In this document: one piece after another, positions 7,686-16,869 of the stretch
Position numbering within the stretch: position 1 is the stretch's first letter
Layout of the letters: each line of letters starts with the position of its first letter
From: JANQIV01 sp050117315
GTDB lineage: Bacteria; Bacteroidota; Ignavibacteria; Ignavibacteriales; Melioribacteraceae
DNA: 28,928 bases
Assembly (NCBI GenBank): GCA_050117315.1
Contig: JASFMY010000088.1
Span: 1-28,928 of the forward strand
Direction of reading: 5' to 3'
Made by a program: the position numbers and the translations under genes
Notes under the pieces: model-generated
The model's input: only the letters and a program-made list of their open reading frames with translations
The model's database searches: none
Told to the model about the DNA's origin: nothing

Positions 7686-10600
7686 TTATTTGATAACAAG
7701 CATTTTTTTACTTTGTATTACATCACCCACGCGCAGTTGATAAAAATAAACTCCGCTCGCTAATGCCGATGCGTCAAATTCAATTTCATATCTGCCGGCG
7801 GGTATGTATTTGTTGTTTATTAATGTTGAGATTTTATTGCCGAGGATATCGAATACTGCAAGGCTCACTAACCCCACCCCGGCCCTCCCCTTGGTAAGGG
7901 GAGGGAGAGAGGGAGAGGTTGTAAAAGAAATTGTTGTAATAGGGTTAAAGGGGTTTGGATAATTTTGGTATAAAACCGTTTCTGTCGGTAGAATATTTGA
8001 GTGATCATCTTCTACGGAGGTTGTTATATCATAAAACTGTTCAATCTGATTAAGCGGCAAAGCGTAATCATAGATTCTTATTTCATCAAGACTCCCGTCG
8101 AAGTTATAATTATTATCACCCGGTACGGATTGACCGATAGTGAGATCAAGATCGGTTGTACTTAAGTTTCCGCTCCAGTTTGCAAAAGCGTCGAGTTTAC
8201 CGTTAATGTACAGTTCAATATCCGAACCTGAATAAAGAGCGGTAACATTATACCAATTGTTTGTTGTAATCATTGTTTCCGAATCCAGATCAGTAATGCC
8301 GGCGTCTGTTTTGATAGTCCATCTTATCCTGTTGTTCGAAATGGAAATCTTCCATCTTTGTTCCCAGTTGCCGTGAGACAACGTGTACTGCTCCCTGTCA
8401 TAAAGCTTATCTATATTTATCCAGAAATTAATAGTTACAGCATTAGTAAAATTCAGCAGGCTTGAATTAGTAATTTTTATATTATCGTTTGAACCGTCAA
8501 AGATATATGCATTGTCGGCAGCATTAAATCTATCCGCTGTTAAGAGAGCGCCGGAAACAGTTACAGAATTATTGTTGCCGCTTTCGTCAATAGCAGCACC
8601 ATTAAACGGAAGGTAACAAATCAACACACCGGTTTGAACGATGGATAAATCCCTGACGGAGATTGATATGCTGTCTGCGGCAACCCCGCCATTCCCGTCG
8701 GTTACCGTACATACAACAAAATAATTGCCGGATTGGTTTGGAGCTGTCCATTTTATTTTTGAACCGCTTCCCGATATTTGACCCGACTCGCTGCTCCATG
8801 TATATTCCAAAGGATCATCGTCCTCATCCGATGCCGAACATTCAATATCCGTTTCAGCGCCGAGATCAACTTTTCTTTGTTCCGTAGAAATTTCATTTAT
8901 TACCGGTGCTGCATTAAATTGTTCAACAACATCTATCTCCAGCGTTTCGATTGAGCTTCCGTCGTTGCCGTCGTTAACTTCAACCCGGATATCAACCTTG
9001 CCGGTATCTTCGGGAGCAATCCAGGTGACCCGGCTGCCGCTTCCTGTTATTTCGCCGTTTGAAGCCGACCATGTATAAACCAGTCCGTCGTTATCTTTAT
9101 CAACTGCAGTGCAGTAAACAGAAATGCTGTCACCTCTTAGCACAGACGTTGGAACCGTTGATAAACTTTTTATTCTCGGAGAATAGTTTGCCGGAGTTTG
9201 TTCCGACGAATAATCAACAACAACATTATCAACCAGTAATTTCCCGGATTCGTATTCTACCGCTCCCCCATGAGGAACAAACACTGCAACGTATGCCGTC
9301 TTTGAAGGAATATCAATTTCAATATTTCCCGATACACCGTTTAATAAAAAAGCATTGCTTGTTGTTTCGTATATGTCAACAAACTGCCAGCCAATATCAA
9401 AAGTGACGGTTTTATTTTCATCATACGGGTTATAAATCAAGTAAGTTTCAAAAGCTGTGTCTTTGAAGAAATCTGTTTTTAATAGATCAAGTTTCAGAAT
9501 TCCTTCAATGTTTGTTGTATCAATTATGCTTCCGAATATACCGACATGGGATGATCCGTACAAAACAAGATTTGTTTCTCCCCAGCCGCCGTCTATTGCA
9601 TCGCCGGTTGCGTAAGGTGTTGCCCCGTATCTCAACTGTCTAATTGCCTCGTGACCGATATAGGAATTAGGATCGTATTGATGTGACCACTCTTCGCTGT
9701 CTTGATAATTATCGGGCAAATAATTTGTGTAAAACAGCCTGGCTGCATTAGCAGCATTAAGCACCCATTTACCTATTGCATTTGCAAACCTATCATCATA
9801 ACGAACCAATGGTACAAGCGCGCCAACGTGTTCAAATGTGTTCATCAAAAAAGGATAATCGTTGTTGCCGTTTACTTCGCCTATTAACCCGGATACATCC
9901 AGACCTCCCCAGTTCCCGATAACTGCTCCCCAATCGCGGAGGGGACCAACGTTAAAACACCAGTTCAACATTTTTTCAATATCATACCCGGTTCCCAGCT
10001 CGGCATTCATTTTTGCAGCAATATAAACACCGTAAGGCAATTGAAGTTCGTAAGAAGGATTTGAGGAATAATCATTTAAGAACTCCAGCGCCCACTCCGC
10101 TCCAACCCTGTATTTCTTTTCACCGGTTTCTTTGTACGCGTTATACAGCAGCCACGCAATCGCTCCGGCCGCTTCGGGTTCTTTTACACCGGAAGTATAA
10201 GGCGACATTGTTGATAAATACCATCCCCTGTAATCCATATTCGGAGTGTCCCACGGGGTAGAACTTCCGCCCATATTTTCAACGGCTTCAAGCCATTGAT
10301 CTGCAACACTTCGTAGTTGATAATCAAAGTCTTCCGTTTGCGGGTATAAATCATAAAGCTGGTAAAAGAAAACATTGGGCATTGTTGCATACCACCAGTC
10401 ATCCCCGCTTTCTGCGGAAGGATGATTCAGGTAAACATTTTCTTCAGGCCTGTTATTAAAATATTCACGGCACATCTTCACCCAGTTGTAACCGTTTTGA
10501 TTACTCTTATCAATACCTATAAGCGATGCGCCTATTACAGCGGGAATTACATTGATAGCTTCTCCCGATGACGGTGAAGTTGTTCCTACAACAGTGTGCA

Positions 10601-10859
10601 AACCAAAACTTATATCGCCGGGATAATTGACTGTGTTGTTTCTAAAAAACAGCAGCGGAAGATATTCCCCGGTCAGTTCCGTATTAAAAACAAGTGAGTC
10701 ATAACCTTTGGTTACTTCTTCCCAGTCCCGCATCAAATAAGGTTCGGGGAAATCCGGCATCATATCTATTCTGCTTATGTTTACCTGCTGTGCATTTGTA
10801 AAATTACATAAAAAAAAGAAGAGCAAATGCGCACAAACGCTTTGTTTAATTCTCTTCAT
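7686..10859 (-). CDS. T9SS-secreted multidomain protein: toroid-like N-domain, two Ig-like domains, LamG domain, sorting domain
   Basis: A 1057-residue protein. Signal peptide 1-~24 (NFTNAQ). Residues ~25-440 are a Trp/Tyr-rich helical domain (EPEAAGAIAWLLYNAYKETG, GAVIGNWGGLDVSG) suggesting an (alpha/alpha) toroid enzyme; I do not recognise a family. Then come a beta domain (~440-550), two Ig/PKD-like domains (~558-648, ~651-740, each with a GSGS..WTAP-type motif), a LamG-like jelly roll (~745-950), and a C-terminal T9SS type A sorting domain (YQNYPNPFNP to KKMLVIK). It should be exported by T9SS to the surface to bind or cleave the target glycan. The sorting domain carries an in-frame palindromic insertion. 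The start overlaps the GH2 stop as TAATG, suggesting translational coupling. Confidence 0.8.
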   Translation of the reverse strand: MKRIKQSVCAHLLFFFLCNFTNAQQVNISRIDMMPDFPEPYLMRDWEEVTKGYDSLVFNTELTGEYLPLLFFRNNTVNYPGDISFGLHTVVGTTSPSSGEAINVIPAVIGASLIGIDKSNQNGYNWVKMCREYFNNRPEENVYLNHPSAESGDDWWYATMPNVFFYQLYDLYPQTEDFDYQLRSVADQWLEAVENMGGSSTPWDTPNMDYRGWYLSTMSPYTSGVKEPEAAGAIAWLLYNAYKETGEKKYRVGAEWALEFLNDYSSNPSYELQLPYGVYIAAKMNAELGTGYDIEKMLNWCFNVGPLRDWGAVIGNWGGLDVSGLIGEVNGNNDYPFLMNTFEHVGALVPLVRYDDRFANAIGKWVLNAANAARLFYTNYLPDNYQDSEEWSHQYDPNSYIGHEAIRQLRYGATPYATGDAIDGGWGETNLVLYGSSHVGIFGSIIDTTNIEGILKLDLLKTDFFKDTAFETYLIYNPYDENKTVTFDIGWQFVDIYETTSNAFLLNGVSGNIEIDIPSKTAYVAVFVPHGGAVEYESGKLLVDNVVVDYSSEQTPANYSPRIKSLSTVPTSVLRGDSISVYCTAVDKDNDGLVYTWSASNGEITGSGSRVTWIAPEDTGKVDIRVEVNDGNDGSSIETLEIDVVEQFNAAPVINEISTEQRKVDLGAETDIECSASDEDDDPLEYTWSSESGQISGSGSKIKWTAPNQSGNYFVVCTVTDGNGGVAADSISISVRDLSIVQTGVLICYLPFNGAAIDESGNNNSVTVSGALLTADRFNAADNAYIFDGSNDNIKITNSSLLNFTNAVTINFWINIDKLYDREQYTLSHGNWEQRWKISISNNRIRWTIKTDAGITDLDSETMITTNNWYNVTALYSGSDIELYINGKLDAFANWSGNLSTTDLDLTIGQSVPGDNNYNFDGSLDEIRIYDYALPLNQIEQFYDITTSVEDDHSNILPTETVLYQNYPNPFNPITTISFTTSPSLPPLTKGRAGVGLVSLAVFDILGNKISTLINNKYIPAGRYEIEFDASALASGVYFYQLRVGDVIQSKKMLVIK
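7871..7920. repeat. Palindromic element inserted in frame in the T9SS sorting domain
   Basis: CCCTCCCCTT (7883-7892) and AAGGGGAGGG (7896-7905) form a perfect 10-bp hairpin with a 3-nt loop, flanked by a weaker outer pairing (AACCCC / GAGAGGTT). On the minus strand it encodes about 16 extra residues (SPSLPPLTKGRAGVGL) between ISFTT and VSLAVFDILG. The other sorting domain in the window (28497-28928) has no such segment. The GC-rich block contrasts with its surroundings. Confidence 0.75.
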
Positions 10860-13321
10860 TATTGTTTTAAATAATTGTTTAAAGAGAAAATTTGGATATC
10901 GTTTATTTTTAGATCAGCCATGTTCCTGCATGAAAACTCAACAATTTTTTCTTCGCCGGGAATTATTGAAAATCCTCTGTCGGAAAAATCAATTCCCTGG
11001 CAGTACAAATCGACAAACAAAACCGGCTTATCACTTGTAATAAGTAATTTGCCTTCTTTAATAACTTTGATATTAATTTTTGCCCCGGCAGTATTGATGT
11101 ACTTCCAGGGTTGTTCTTTATAAAAGTTCGTGTTAATTAATTCTTTGTGTTTGCTATAAAGATAACTCAATGCTATAACGTTTTTATTTAGTTTTAATTT
11201 ATCGTATGAAAACGACTCAGCAATAATATTACCGTCAGTCGAAGCTTCTATTTTTTTTGAGAGCTGTTTAACAATCTTCCCCGAAGGCGCATCAATGAAA
11301 TATACTTTTAACTGCCCGGAAAAATTCTCACTGCTTTTGTTAAGAAGATTAACAACCAACTCGTTTTTATTTTTTGTGAAAAAAACCAATTGCGGGGAGA
11401 AAATATTTTTAACAAAGTGATAAGCTAATTTCGGTTTCAGTTCGGAATCGATTAAAGCCCAGCTAGTAACGGGCCAGCAGTCGTTTATCTGCCAGATAAT
11501 ACTGCCGTTTGTCCTGTTGTTTGCGCGCCAATGTTCAATGCATGTCTTTAAAGCAAGCCCCTGGTTAAGCTGCGTTAAATAAATATAATCGTCCCACTTC
11601 GCAGCTACCGGCAAATGCGAAGCTAAAAACTTCAGCACCCTTTCCGGTCCCTCCACCTGCTTGTTATGAAATTCAAATATCCTGTCGGTAATGTTTCTAT
11701 TTTTCTCCGGCAAATATTTTTCGAAAGTTTCTTTATTTGCCGGGCTTTGGAAGCCGAACTCAGTAACGAACAAACTTTCATCCTTTTTAACTTCGTTGTA
11801 GTCGGCCCAACCGCTCCAAATATTCCATTGGTGCGTGTTGCCGCTGTTAAATGAATCCGGGTCATCATCGTAACCGAACGGCGACGACTGCCAGTAAGGT
11901 CTTTCAGGATCGAGTTCTTTTAATATTCCCGGGATAATCGAATTATAAATTTTATAACCGGGTATTTCATTGTAAGGTGTTTTCCGACTCATGTGCCAGC
12001 CCCATTCATTCTCATTGTTCCCGCACCACAAAGCAATTGAAGCATGACATTGAAGACGGATAACGTTTTCTCCGACTTCTTCTTTTACGTTATCAATAAA
12101 TTCTTTGTGCTCGGGGTAGGCCCCGCATACGAACATAAAATCCTGCCAGACAAGCAGACCAAGCTCATCACACAAATCATAGAACTCATCATTCTCATAA
12201 AAACCGCCGCCCCAAACCCGGACAATATTCATATGCCCTTCTTTTGCCAATGAAAGGAGTTTTGAATATTTATTTTTATCAACTCTCGGTAGAAACGAAT
12301 CGGCGGGGATCCAGTTAACACCTTTGGCAAAAATGTCCCTATTGTTAATTCTGAATTTAAAAGTGTTCTTATTTTTTTGTTTCAGAACTAATTCAATCTT
12401 TCTTATCCCGACCTTTTTCTCAACGGCGTGAATTTCATTATTTTCTTCATCGTAAAGTGTGAGGGTCATATTGTATAAATTTTGTTCACCTTCTCCGTTA
12501 GGCCACCAAAGTTTTGCACGGGGTATTTTTAATTCTTCTTTAACGGAAGCACTTCCCGTAACCGTTATTTCTTTTTCAATTATACTTTCCCCGTCATCAA
12601 GTTTTATAATTAGTTTATATGTTTTTTTCTTTTTTGTTTTAATATCGGCACTAATAAGTACCGCGGCATTGTTCCGTGAAATGTTTTTTGTATTGAATGA
12701 AATACTCTCGATTCCGGCTTCATGTTTTTTTTCAAGATAAACTTTTCGCCAGATACCGGAAGTCGGGAAAGAGGGACCCCAGTCCCAGCCGTATGAATAC
12801 TGGGCTTTCCTTATATATGCCCTGTATGTATTTAACGATACGGGAAGTTTCCCGTATTTTTTTTCTTCTTTAATTGCATAGTTTACAGGTGAAGTGAAAC
12901 GAATTTCCAATTCATTCTTCCCATGGTTGAGATGTTTTTCAATGTCTGTTTTATATGAACGAAACATATTGTTTGAAGATAAAATTAGATTACCGTTTAA
13001 ATAAACATCGGCGATAGTATCAAGCCCTTCAAAAACAAGGTTGTAATTTTTCTTATTACTTTTTAATGTGAATTCCGTTTTGTAAATCCAATCATATTCA
13101 GCTATCCATTCGAGATGCATTTCATTATCTGCATAAAACGGTTCGTCAATTAATTTATTGTTAAGCAAGTCGGTATGAACTGTACCGGGCACCGTTGCTT
13201 TAAACCATTTGCCCGGCTTAATTTTTTTTACCGGCACTTTGCTGGCTTTATACGATTTTTCCGAAACGGAAAACTTCCAATTTTTATTTATAATAATCCT
13301 GTCGTTTAATTTAATTTCCAT
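10859..13321 (-). CDS. GH2 beta-mannosidase
   Basis: An 820-residue glycoside hydrolase family 2 enzyme that removes terminal beta-mannosyl residues from the non-reducing end. The order is sugar-binding jelly roll (~15-200, WFKATVPGTVHTDLL, GWDWGP), an Ig-like domain (~200-300, LWWPNGEGEQNLY), a TIM barrel (~310-650) and a beta C-terminus. The acid/base is Glu437 in WCGNNE and the nucleophile Glu521 in VTEFGFQS. GVNWIPAD and VWGGGFYENDEFYDLCDELG are typical of beta-mannosidases. No signal peptide is present, so it acts in the cytoplasm on sugars brought in by the ABC importer. ATG 13321 has no strong Shine-Dalgarno. It lies 33 nt after the lipoprotein gene and shares one base with the next gene. 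Confidence 0.93.
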   Translation of the reverse strand: MEIKLNDRIIINKNWKFSVSEKSYKASKVPVKKIKPGKWFKATVPGTVHTDLLNNKLIDEPFYADNEMHLEWIAEYDWIYKTEFTLKSNKKNYNLVFEGLDTIADVYLNGNLILSSNNMFRSYKTDIEKHLNHGKNELEIRFTSPVNYAIKEEKKYGKLPVSLNTYRAYIRKAQYSYGWDWGPSFPTSGIWRKVYLEKKHEAGIESISFNTKNISRNNAAVLISADIKTKKKKTYKLIIKLDDGESIIEKEITVTGSASVKEELKIPRAKLWWPNGEGEQNLYNMTLTLYDEENNEIHAVEKKVGIRKIELVLKQKNKNTFKFRINNRDIFAKGVNWIPADSFLPRVDKNKYSKLLSLAKEGHMNIVRVWGGGFYENDEFYDLCDELGLLVWQDFMFVCGAYPEHKEFIDNVKEEVGENVIRLQCHASIALWCGNNENEWGWHMSRKTPYNEIPGYKIYNSIIPGILKELDPERPYWQSSPFGYDDDPDSFNSGNTHQWNIWSGWADYNEVKKDESLFVTEFGFQSPANKETFEKYLPEKNRNITDRIFEFHNKQVEGPERVLKFLASHLPVAAKWDDYIYLTQLNQGLALKTCIEHWRANNRTNGSIIWQINDCWPVTSWALIDSELKPKLAYHFVKNIFSPQLVFFTKNKNELVVNLLNKSSENFSGQLKVYFIDAPSGKIVKQLSKKIEASTDGNIIAESFSYDKLKLNKNVIALSYLYSKHKELINTNFYKEQPWKYINTAGAKINIKVIKEGKLLITSDKPVLFVDLYCQGIDFSDRGFSIIPGEEKIVEFSCRNMADLKINDIQIFSLNNYLKQ

Positions 13322-13354
13322 AGTCTATAAAATCCGCTTAAAAGTAGTTTATAA

Positions 13355-14617
13355 TTATTTGTGATTTAAGAATTCAGTAAGGGCAATGTTGTTTTGAGAT
13401 ATTTCAAGAAGCGACAGCAGTCCCTCGATTGTTGATTCGGCGCCGGAGTTTTTGTTTACATCGTTTACTGAATTTATACCGTCGAATATTATCCCGGTTT
13501 TGGGATTGTACATTTCCGTCCCGGCAGGGTTATCACCGGCAAACCATCTTGCGGCAGTTCCAGCCATCTTTGCGTATCTCTCTTCCCCTGTTATTTTATA
13601 AGCTTCCATAAAGGCGTAAACCATTGGCCTAATATTGTATGCAATCTGGCTGAATTGTTCTTTGCTAGTTATCTTAGTTATGTTTTCTTCTTTTGCCGCA
13701 GTAAAAGAATTGAGGTAACCCTTTGTTATAAGTGCTGCATAAAAGCCGTTCAATTCAGCCAAAGCCGTTTGAAGCAGTTTTTCATCTTTTAATACTTTAT
13801 AACATTTCAATAACGCATAGGATTGTGAATTACCCCACGCATGCCATTGATTCATCCAGCTTAAAAAAGCACCGTTATATTCGTTTGAGGGATACTTCAC
13901 CTGCATTTGAATAATACCCTCGCACAGCTTTTTTATGTAATTCAAAATTATTTCATCATTTGTTTGTTTGTAGTATTCAAGCAATCCCAATAATAAAACC
14001 GAGGATTGATCGGCGGCATGTTTGAACGGAAGCCATGCGGAAATTTTTATGCCGGAAATATTTTCATAAGTATATTCTTGTGGAATATTTTCCTTTATAA
14101 CCTTTATTAACTTTTCAACGCTTGCAAATATTTCCGCTGCAAATTCCTTATCATTTTCTTTATAAAAATTATATGAAACAGCCAGCGTCCACAAAGCTCT
14201 CCACGTCCACCAATTTGCTTCAGCAACGCTTGTTTCAAAATCTTTATTGATAGAATAGTCTTCCCAGATGAAATTATAAAAGTACCCGTTGCCAGATTGC
14301 ATATATAAAAGAAAATTAACGAGCATTTTATTTTTATGAATACTTTCATCGTTACCGTTGAGGATACCCTCATTCAAATAATATAAAGCAGCTCTTGCCG
14401 CATCGTCAACACAGGCAAAGCCTTCATCATCGTCTCCAATGTATTGGTAGTCGGGATAGTTGCTGTAGATGTGGATAACCGCCATGTCTTTGCCGTCCAC
14501 ATTTATCTCTTCGTACAAATAATCCAGGTGCGAGTCATTGACAATGAATTTGTTTTGAGTATTGTTGTTGCAGGCAAGCATCAACAATGCAAATAATATT
14601 AAAAACAATTTTTTCAA
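13355..14617 (-). CDS. Lipoprotein with (alpha/alpha) toroid-like domain, putative glycoside hydrolase
   Basis: A 420-residue protein starting at TTG 14617, with AAGGAAAC just upstream and a clear lipoprotein signal (LLMLAC, Cys16). The mature part is helical and rich in Trp/Tyr/Asp: DDDEGFACVDDAARAALYYL, WWTWRALWTLAVSY, LSWMNQWHAWGNSQSYALL, RWFAGDNPAGTEMYNPKTG. This spacing of paired helices suggests an (alpha/alpha)6 toroid, and the acidic DDDEG and VDD patches could hold catalytic residues. I do not recognise the family. It lies between GH130 and GH2 genes, so a role in glycan processing at a periplasm-facing membrane is likely but inferred. Confidence 0.65.
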   Translation of the reverse strand: MKKLFLILFALLMLACNNNTQNKFIVNDSHLDYLYEEINVDGKDMAVIHIYSNYPDYQYIGDDDEGFACVDDAARAALYYLNEGILNGNDESIHKNKMLVNFLLYMQSGNGYFYNFIWEDYSINKDFETSVAEANWWTWRALWTLAVSYNFYKENDKEFAAEIFASVEKLIKVIKENIPQEYTYENISGIKISAWLPFKHAADQSSVLLLGLLEYYKQTNDEIILNYIKKLCEGIIQMQVKYPSNEYNGAFLSWMNQWHAWGNSQSYALLKCYKVLKDEKLLQTALAELNGFYAALITKGYLNSFTAAKEENITKITSKEQFSQIAYNIRPMVYAFMEAYKITGEERYAKMAGTAARWFAGDNPAGTEMYNPKTGIIFDGINSVNDVNKNSGAESTIEGLLSLLEISQNNIALTEFLNHK

Positions 14618-14626
14618 CTTGTTTCC

Positions 14627-15529
14627 TTACTTACATAATGAAATTAAATAATCTTTCGTTGTTTCAGCCAGACATATATTCATATCGGCCCCGCTGTAAT
14701 AAATTTTAACACTGCCGTCATCTTCAAAAATCCACCCGTTGGAAAAAACCACGTTTCCTACATCGCCTATTCTTTCATAATCTTTATCCGGCGAAAGGAT
14801 AGGCTCTTTACTTTTGCCTATTACTTTCCACGGTTCATTTAAATCAAGCAGAACAACACCAAGTTTATATAATGAAGTTATGCCGAATCCTCTCACACCG
14901 TGATAAAGCATGAGCCAACCGTCATCTGTTTTAACAGGGTTGCTTGACGATCCTATTTTATTTGCTTCCCAGGTGCCTGCTTCGGGTTCCATCAATGCTT
15001 TGTGTCCGCCCCAGTGCAGTAAATCGGGACTCCTGCTCATCCAGATATCCCTTCTGTTTTCCGCCGAGGGTCTGTGGATCTTCCAGTAATAACCACCAAT
15101 CTTTCCCGGGAATAATGCGCTGTCTTTGTTAGAAGGTACACATATAGGACCAAGAATATTATACGATTTAAAGTCCTGTGTCTCGGTTAAAATTACTACA
15201 GGCATATATTTGGAGAAGCCCGTATAGGTTAAATAGTACTTACCGTCAATAGGGGTAATGCGCGCATCTTCAATTCCCCATTCAACATAATCATAACAAT
15301 CTTTATGATCTTCCGGGGTAAGAAAAAGTTTATCGCTTATCTTAAAACTATATCCGTCGCTGCTTTCGGCAATTACCAGAGATGATCTTCCAACAGGCAT
15401 TTCAACCCGGCACAGCAAAATATATTTGTCGTCTATTTTTACGGCGCCAGCATTAAAAATACTGTTTACTTTAAACGGCACATCTTCTTTAGTTATCAAC
15501 GGATTAGATTTGTATCTTTGCATTTTCAT
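14627..15529 (-). CDS. GH130 family beta-mannoside phosphorylase / glycosidase (short form)
   Basis: About 300 residues of five-bladed beta-propeller typical of GH130. Known members phosphorolyse beta-1,4-mannosyl-glucose, -GlcNAc or mannooligosaccharides to mannose-1-phosphate; some are hydrolases. Visible: RYKSNPL start, NAGAV, the catalytic-Asp block GIEDAR (family usually EDPR), KIHRPSAENR, LMLYHGV and IYYSGAD. The retained His and Arg residues favour phosphorylase activity, but this is inference. No signal peptide, so cytoplasmic. The frame opens at TTG 15553, but ATG 15529 has AGGGAA 4 nt upstream and gives MKMQRYKSNP, so I prefer it. It follows another GH130 gene directly. Confidence 0.88.
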   Translation of the reverse strand: MKMQRYKSNPLITKEDVPFKVNSIFNAGAVKIDDKYILLCRVEMPVGRSSLVIAESSDGYSFKISDKLFLTPEDHKDCYDYVEWGIEDARITPIDGKYYLTYTGFSKYMPVVILTETQDFKSYNILGPICVPSNKDSALFPGKIGGYYWKIHRPSAENRRDIWMSRSPDLLHWGGHKALMEPEAGTWEANKIGSSSNPVKTDDGWLMLYHGVRGFGITSLYKLGVVLLDLNEPWKVIGKSKEPILSPDKDYERIGDVGNVVFSNGWIFEDDGSVKIYYSGADMNICLAETTKDYLISLCK

Positions 15530-15559
15530 ATGTTCCCTATATTTTATTTTCAATTTCGT

Positions 15560-16861
15560 TTAAGACATTTTATTTAGAAGATCATCAATTTGTACTCTCG
15601 CAAAACCGCATGATGAATCCGACATCGCGTAAGGTATAATCAACACTTTGTTATGCACCAGTGACCCACATGAGTAAACCACGTTCGGCACGTATCCTTC
15701 GCGTTCGTCTTCGTTAGGCTCAATTAAAGGCTCATCCAGCGAAGCAATAACCTTTAAAGGGTTCTCCAAATCCAGCCGTACAGCGCTTATAACATACCTA
15801 CGAAAAACCCCGACTGCATGAGTTATCAGCAGCCATCCCTTTTCCGTTTCAATGGGAGAGCCGCAATTCCCGAGCTGTATGAATTCCCACGGTTTACCCG
15901 GTTTTAAAAGCAGTTCTGATTCATTCCAGTTATAAAGGTTATCCGATTTCATCAAAAACAAATTCTCACCGTCCTGTCTTGAAGTCATCACATACTGTCC
16001 GCTTATTTTTCTCGGGAACAGAGCCATGCCTTTGTCTTTTACTTTTTTGCCGTGGAGTGTTCTTATTTCAAAATTCTTAAAATCGTGTGTTTCAATAATC
16101 TGCGTGCCGAAAGTTTTCCCGTTGTATGCGGTGTAGGTTCCGTAATATTTTGAATTACCGTTATCGTTAAACTTAACGAATCTGACGTCTTCAAGTCCCA
16201 TTGATTCACTCGGCGAATTAGGGAATAAAACTCTTTCGCTTAATTTCGAATTGTCGTCAAAACATGCTTTGTAGTTTGACTTAGCCAGGTCTTCTGCGTT
16301 GCCGTTTGTAAGATTCATTTTCTTGTCGAGTACTCCGTCTATAGGTAGTTTATATTTTGTTGGAAGAGTTGAATACGCGGACTCGTTTATGAATCTCACA
16401 TCGTAGTCGTCAGTGATTATTCCTTCTCTAAATTCCACTGATGAAATATGTCCTTCGCCCGTTGCCCGCAAACTCATAACGAATTTTAGTTCACCCTTCC
16501 CAGCTCCATCCTGGTCCGGATGAGGCACTATCGACGGGTTAAATAATGCAGCCGATTCAATTGAATATTCTTTTGAAAAATATGTTCCGATAAGTTGCTG
16601 CCTCTCTCTACTAAGTTTACCGGGTTCCTCAATATATTTTTCAACAGCAGAATAATTTTTTAAAACCGCTTTATCAAAATTTTTATGCCTGTGTGAAAAC
16701 CCGGTGAATACTTTTTCAAGGTTTTGTTTTACCGAATCTTCATCCAGAGATAATATTCTATTTATAATGTTTATTGTTTTTTCTTCGTTCATTTCGAAGA
16801 ACTGTAAAATTACCCTTCTTGGGTCTGCATCGAATTTTATATTTAGTCTTTCTACTTTCAT
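15560..16861 (-). CDS. GH130 family glycosidase / phosphorylase (long form with N-terminal helical extension)
   Basis: A 433-residue protein. Residues ~1-100 are a helical extension (MNEEKTINIINRIL), followed by a GH130 propeller: FNPSIVPHPDQ, VMSLRATGEGHISSVEFREG, the catalytic block MGLEDVRFVKF, ALFPRKISGQYVMTSRQDGEN, GNCGSPIETEKGWLLITHAVG, YVPNVVYSCG. Compared with the neighbouring short form, the HRP motif is replaced by SRQDGEN, so substrate and mechanism (phosphorolysis or hydrolysis) may differ. Cytoplasmic, no signal peptide. ATG 16861 has GGGGAAT 3-4 nt upstream. It lies 8 nt after the permease gene, consistent with action on imported beta-mannosides. Confidence 0.87.
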   Translation of the reverse strand: MKVERLNIKFDADPRRVILQFFEMNEEKTINIINRILSLDEDSVKQNLEKVFTGFSHRHKNFDKAVLKNYSAVEKYIEEPGKLSRERQQLIGTYFSKEYSIESAALFNPSIVPHPDQDGAGKGELKFVMSLRATGEGHISSVEFREGIITDDYDVRFINESAYSTLPTKYKLPIDGVLDKKMNLTNGNAEDLAKSNYKACFDDNSKLSERVLFPNSPSESMGLEDVRFVKFNDNGNSKYYGTYTAYNGKTFGTQIIETHDFKNFEIRTLHGKKVKDKGMALFPRKISGQYVMTSRQDGENLFLMKSDNLYNWNESELLLKPGKPWEFIQLGNCGSPIETEKGWLLITHAVGVFRRYVISAVRLDLENPLKVIASLDEPLIEPNEDEREGYVPNVVYSCGSLVHNKVLIIPYAMSDSSCGFARVQIDDLLNKMS

Positions 16862-16869
16862 ATTCCCCG

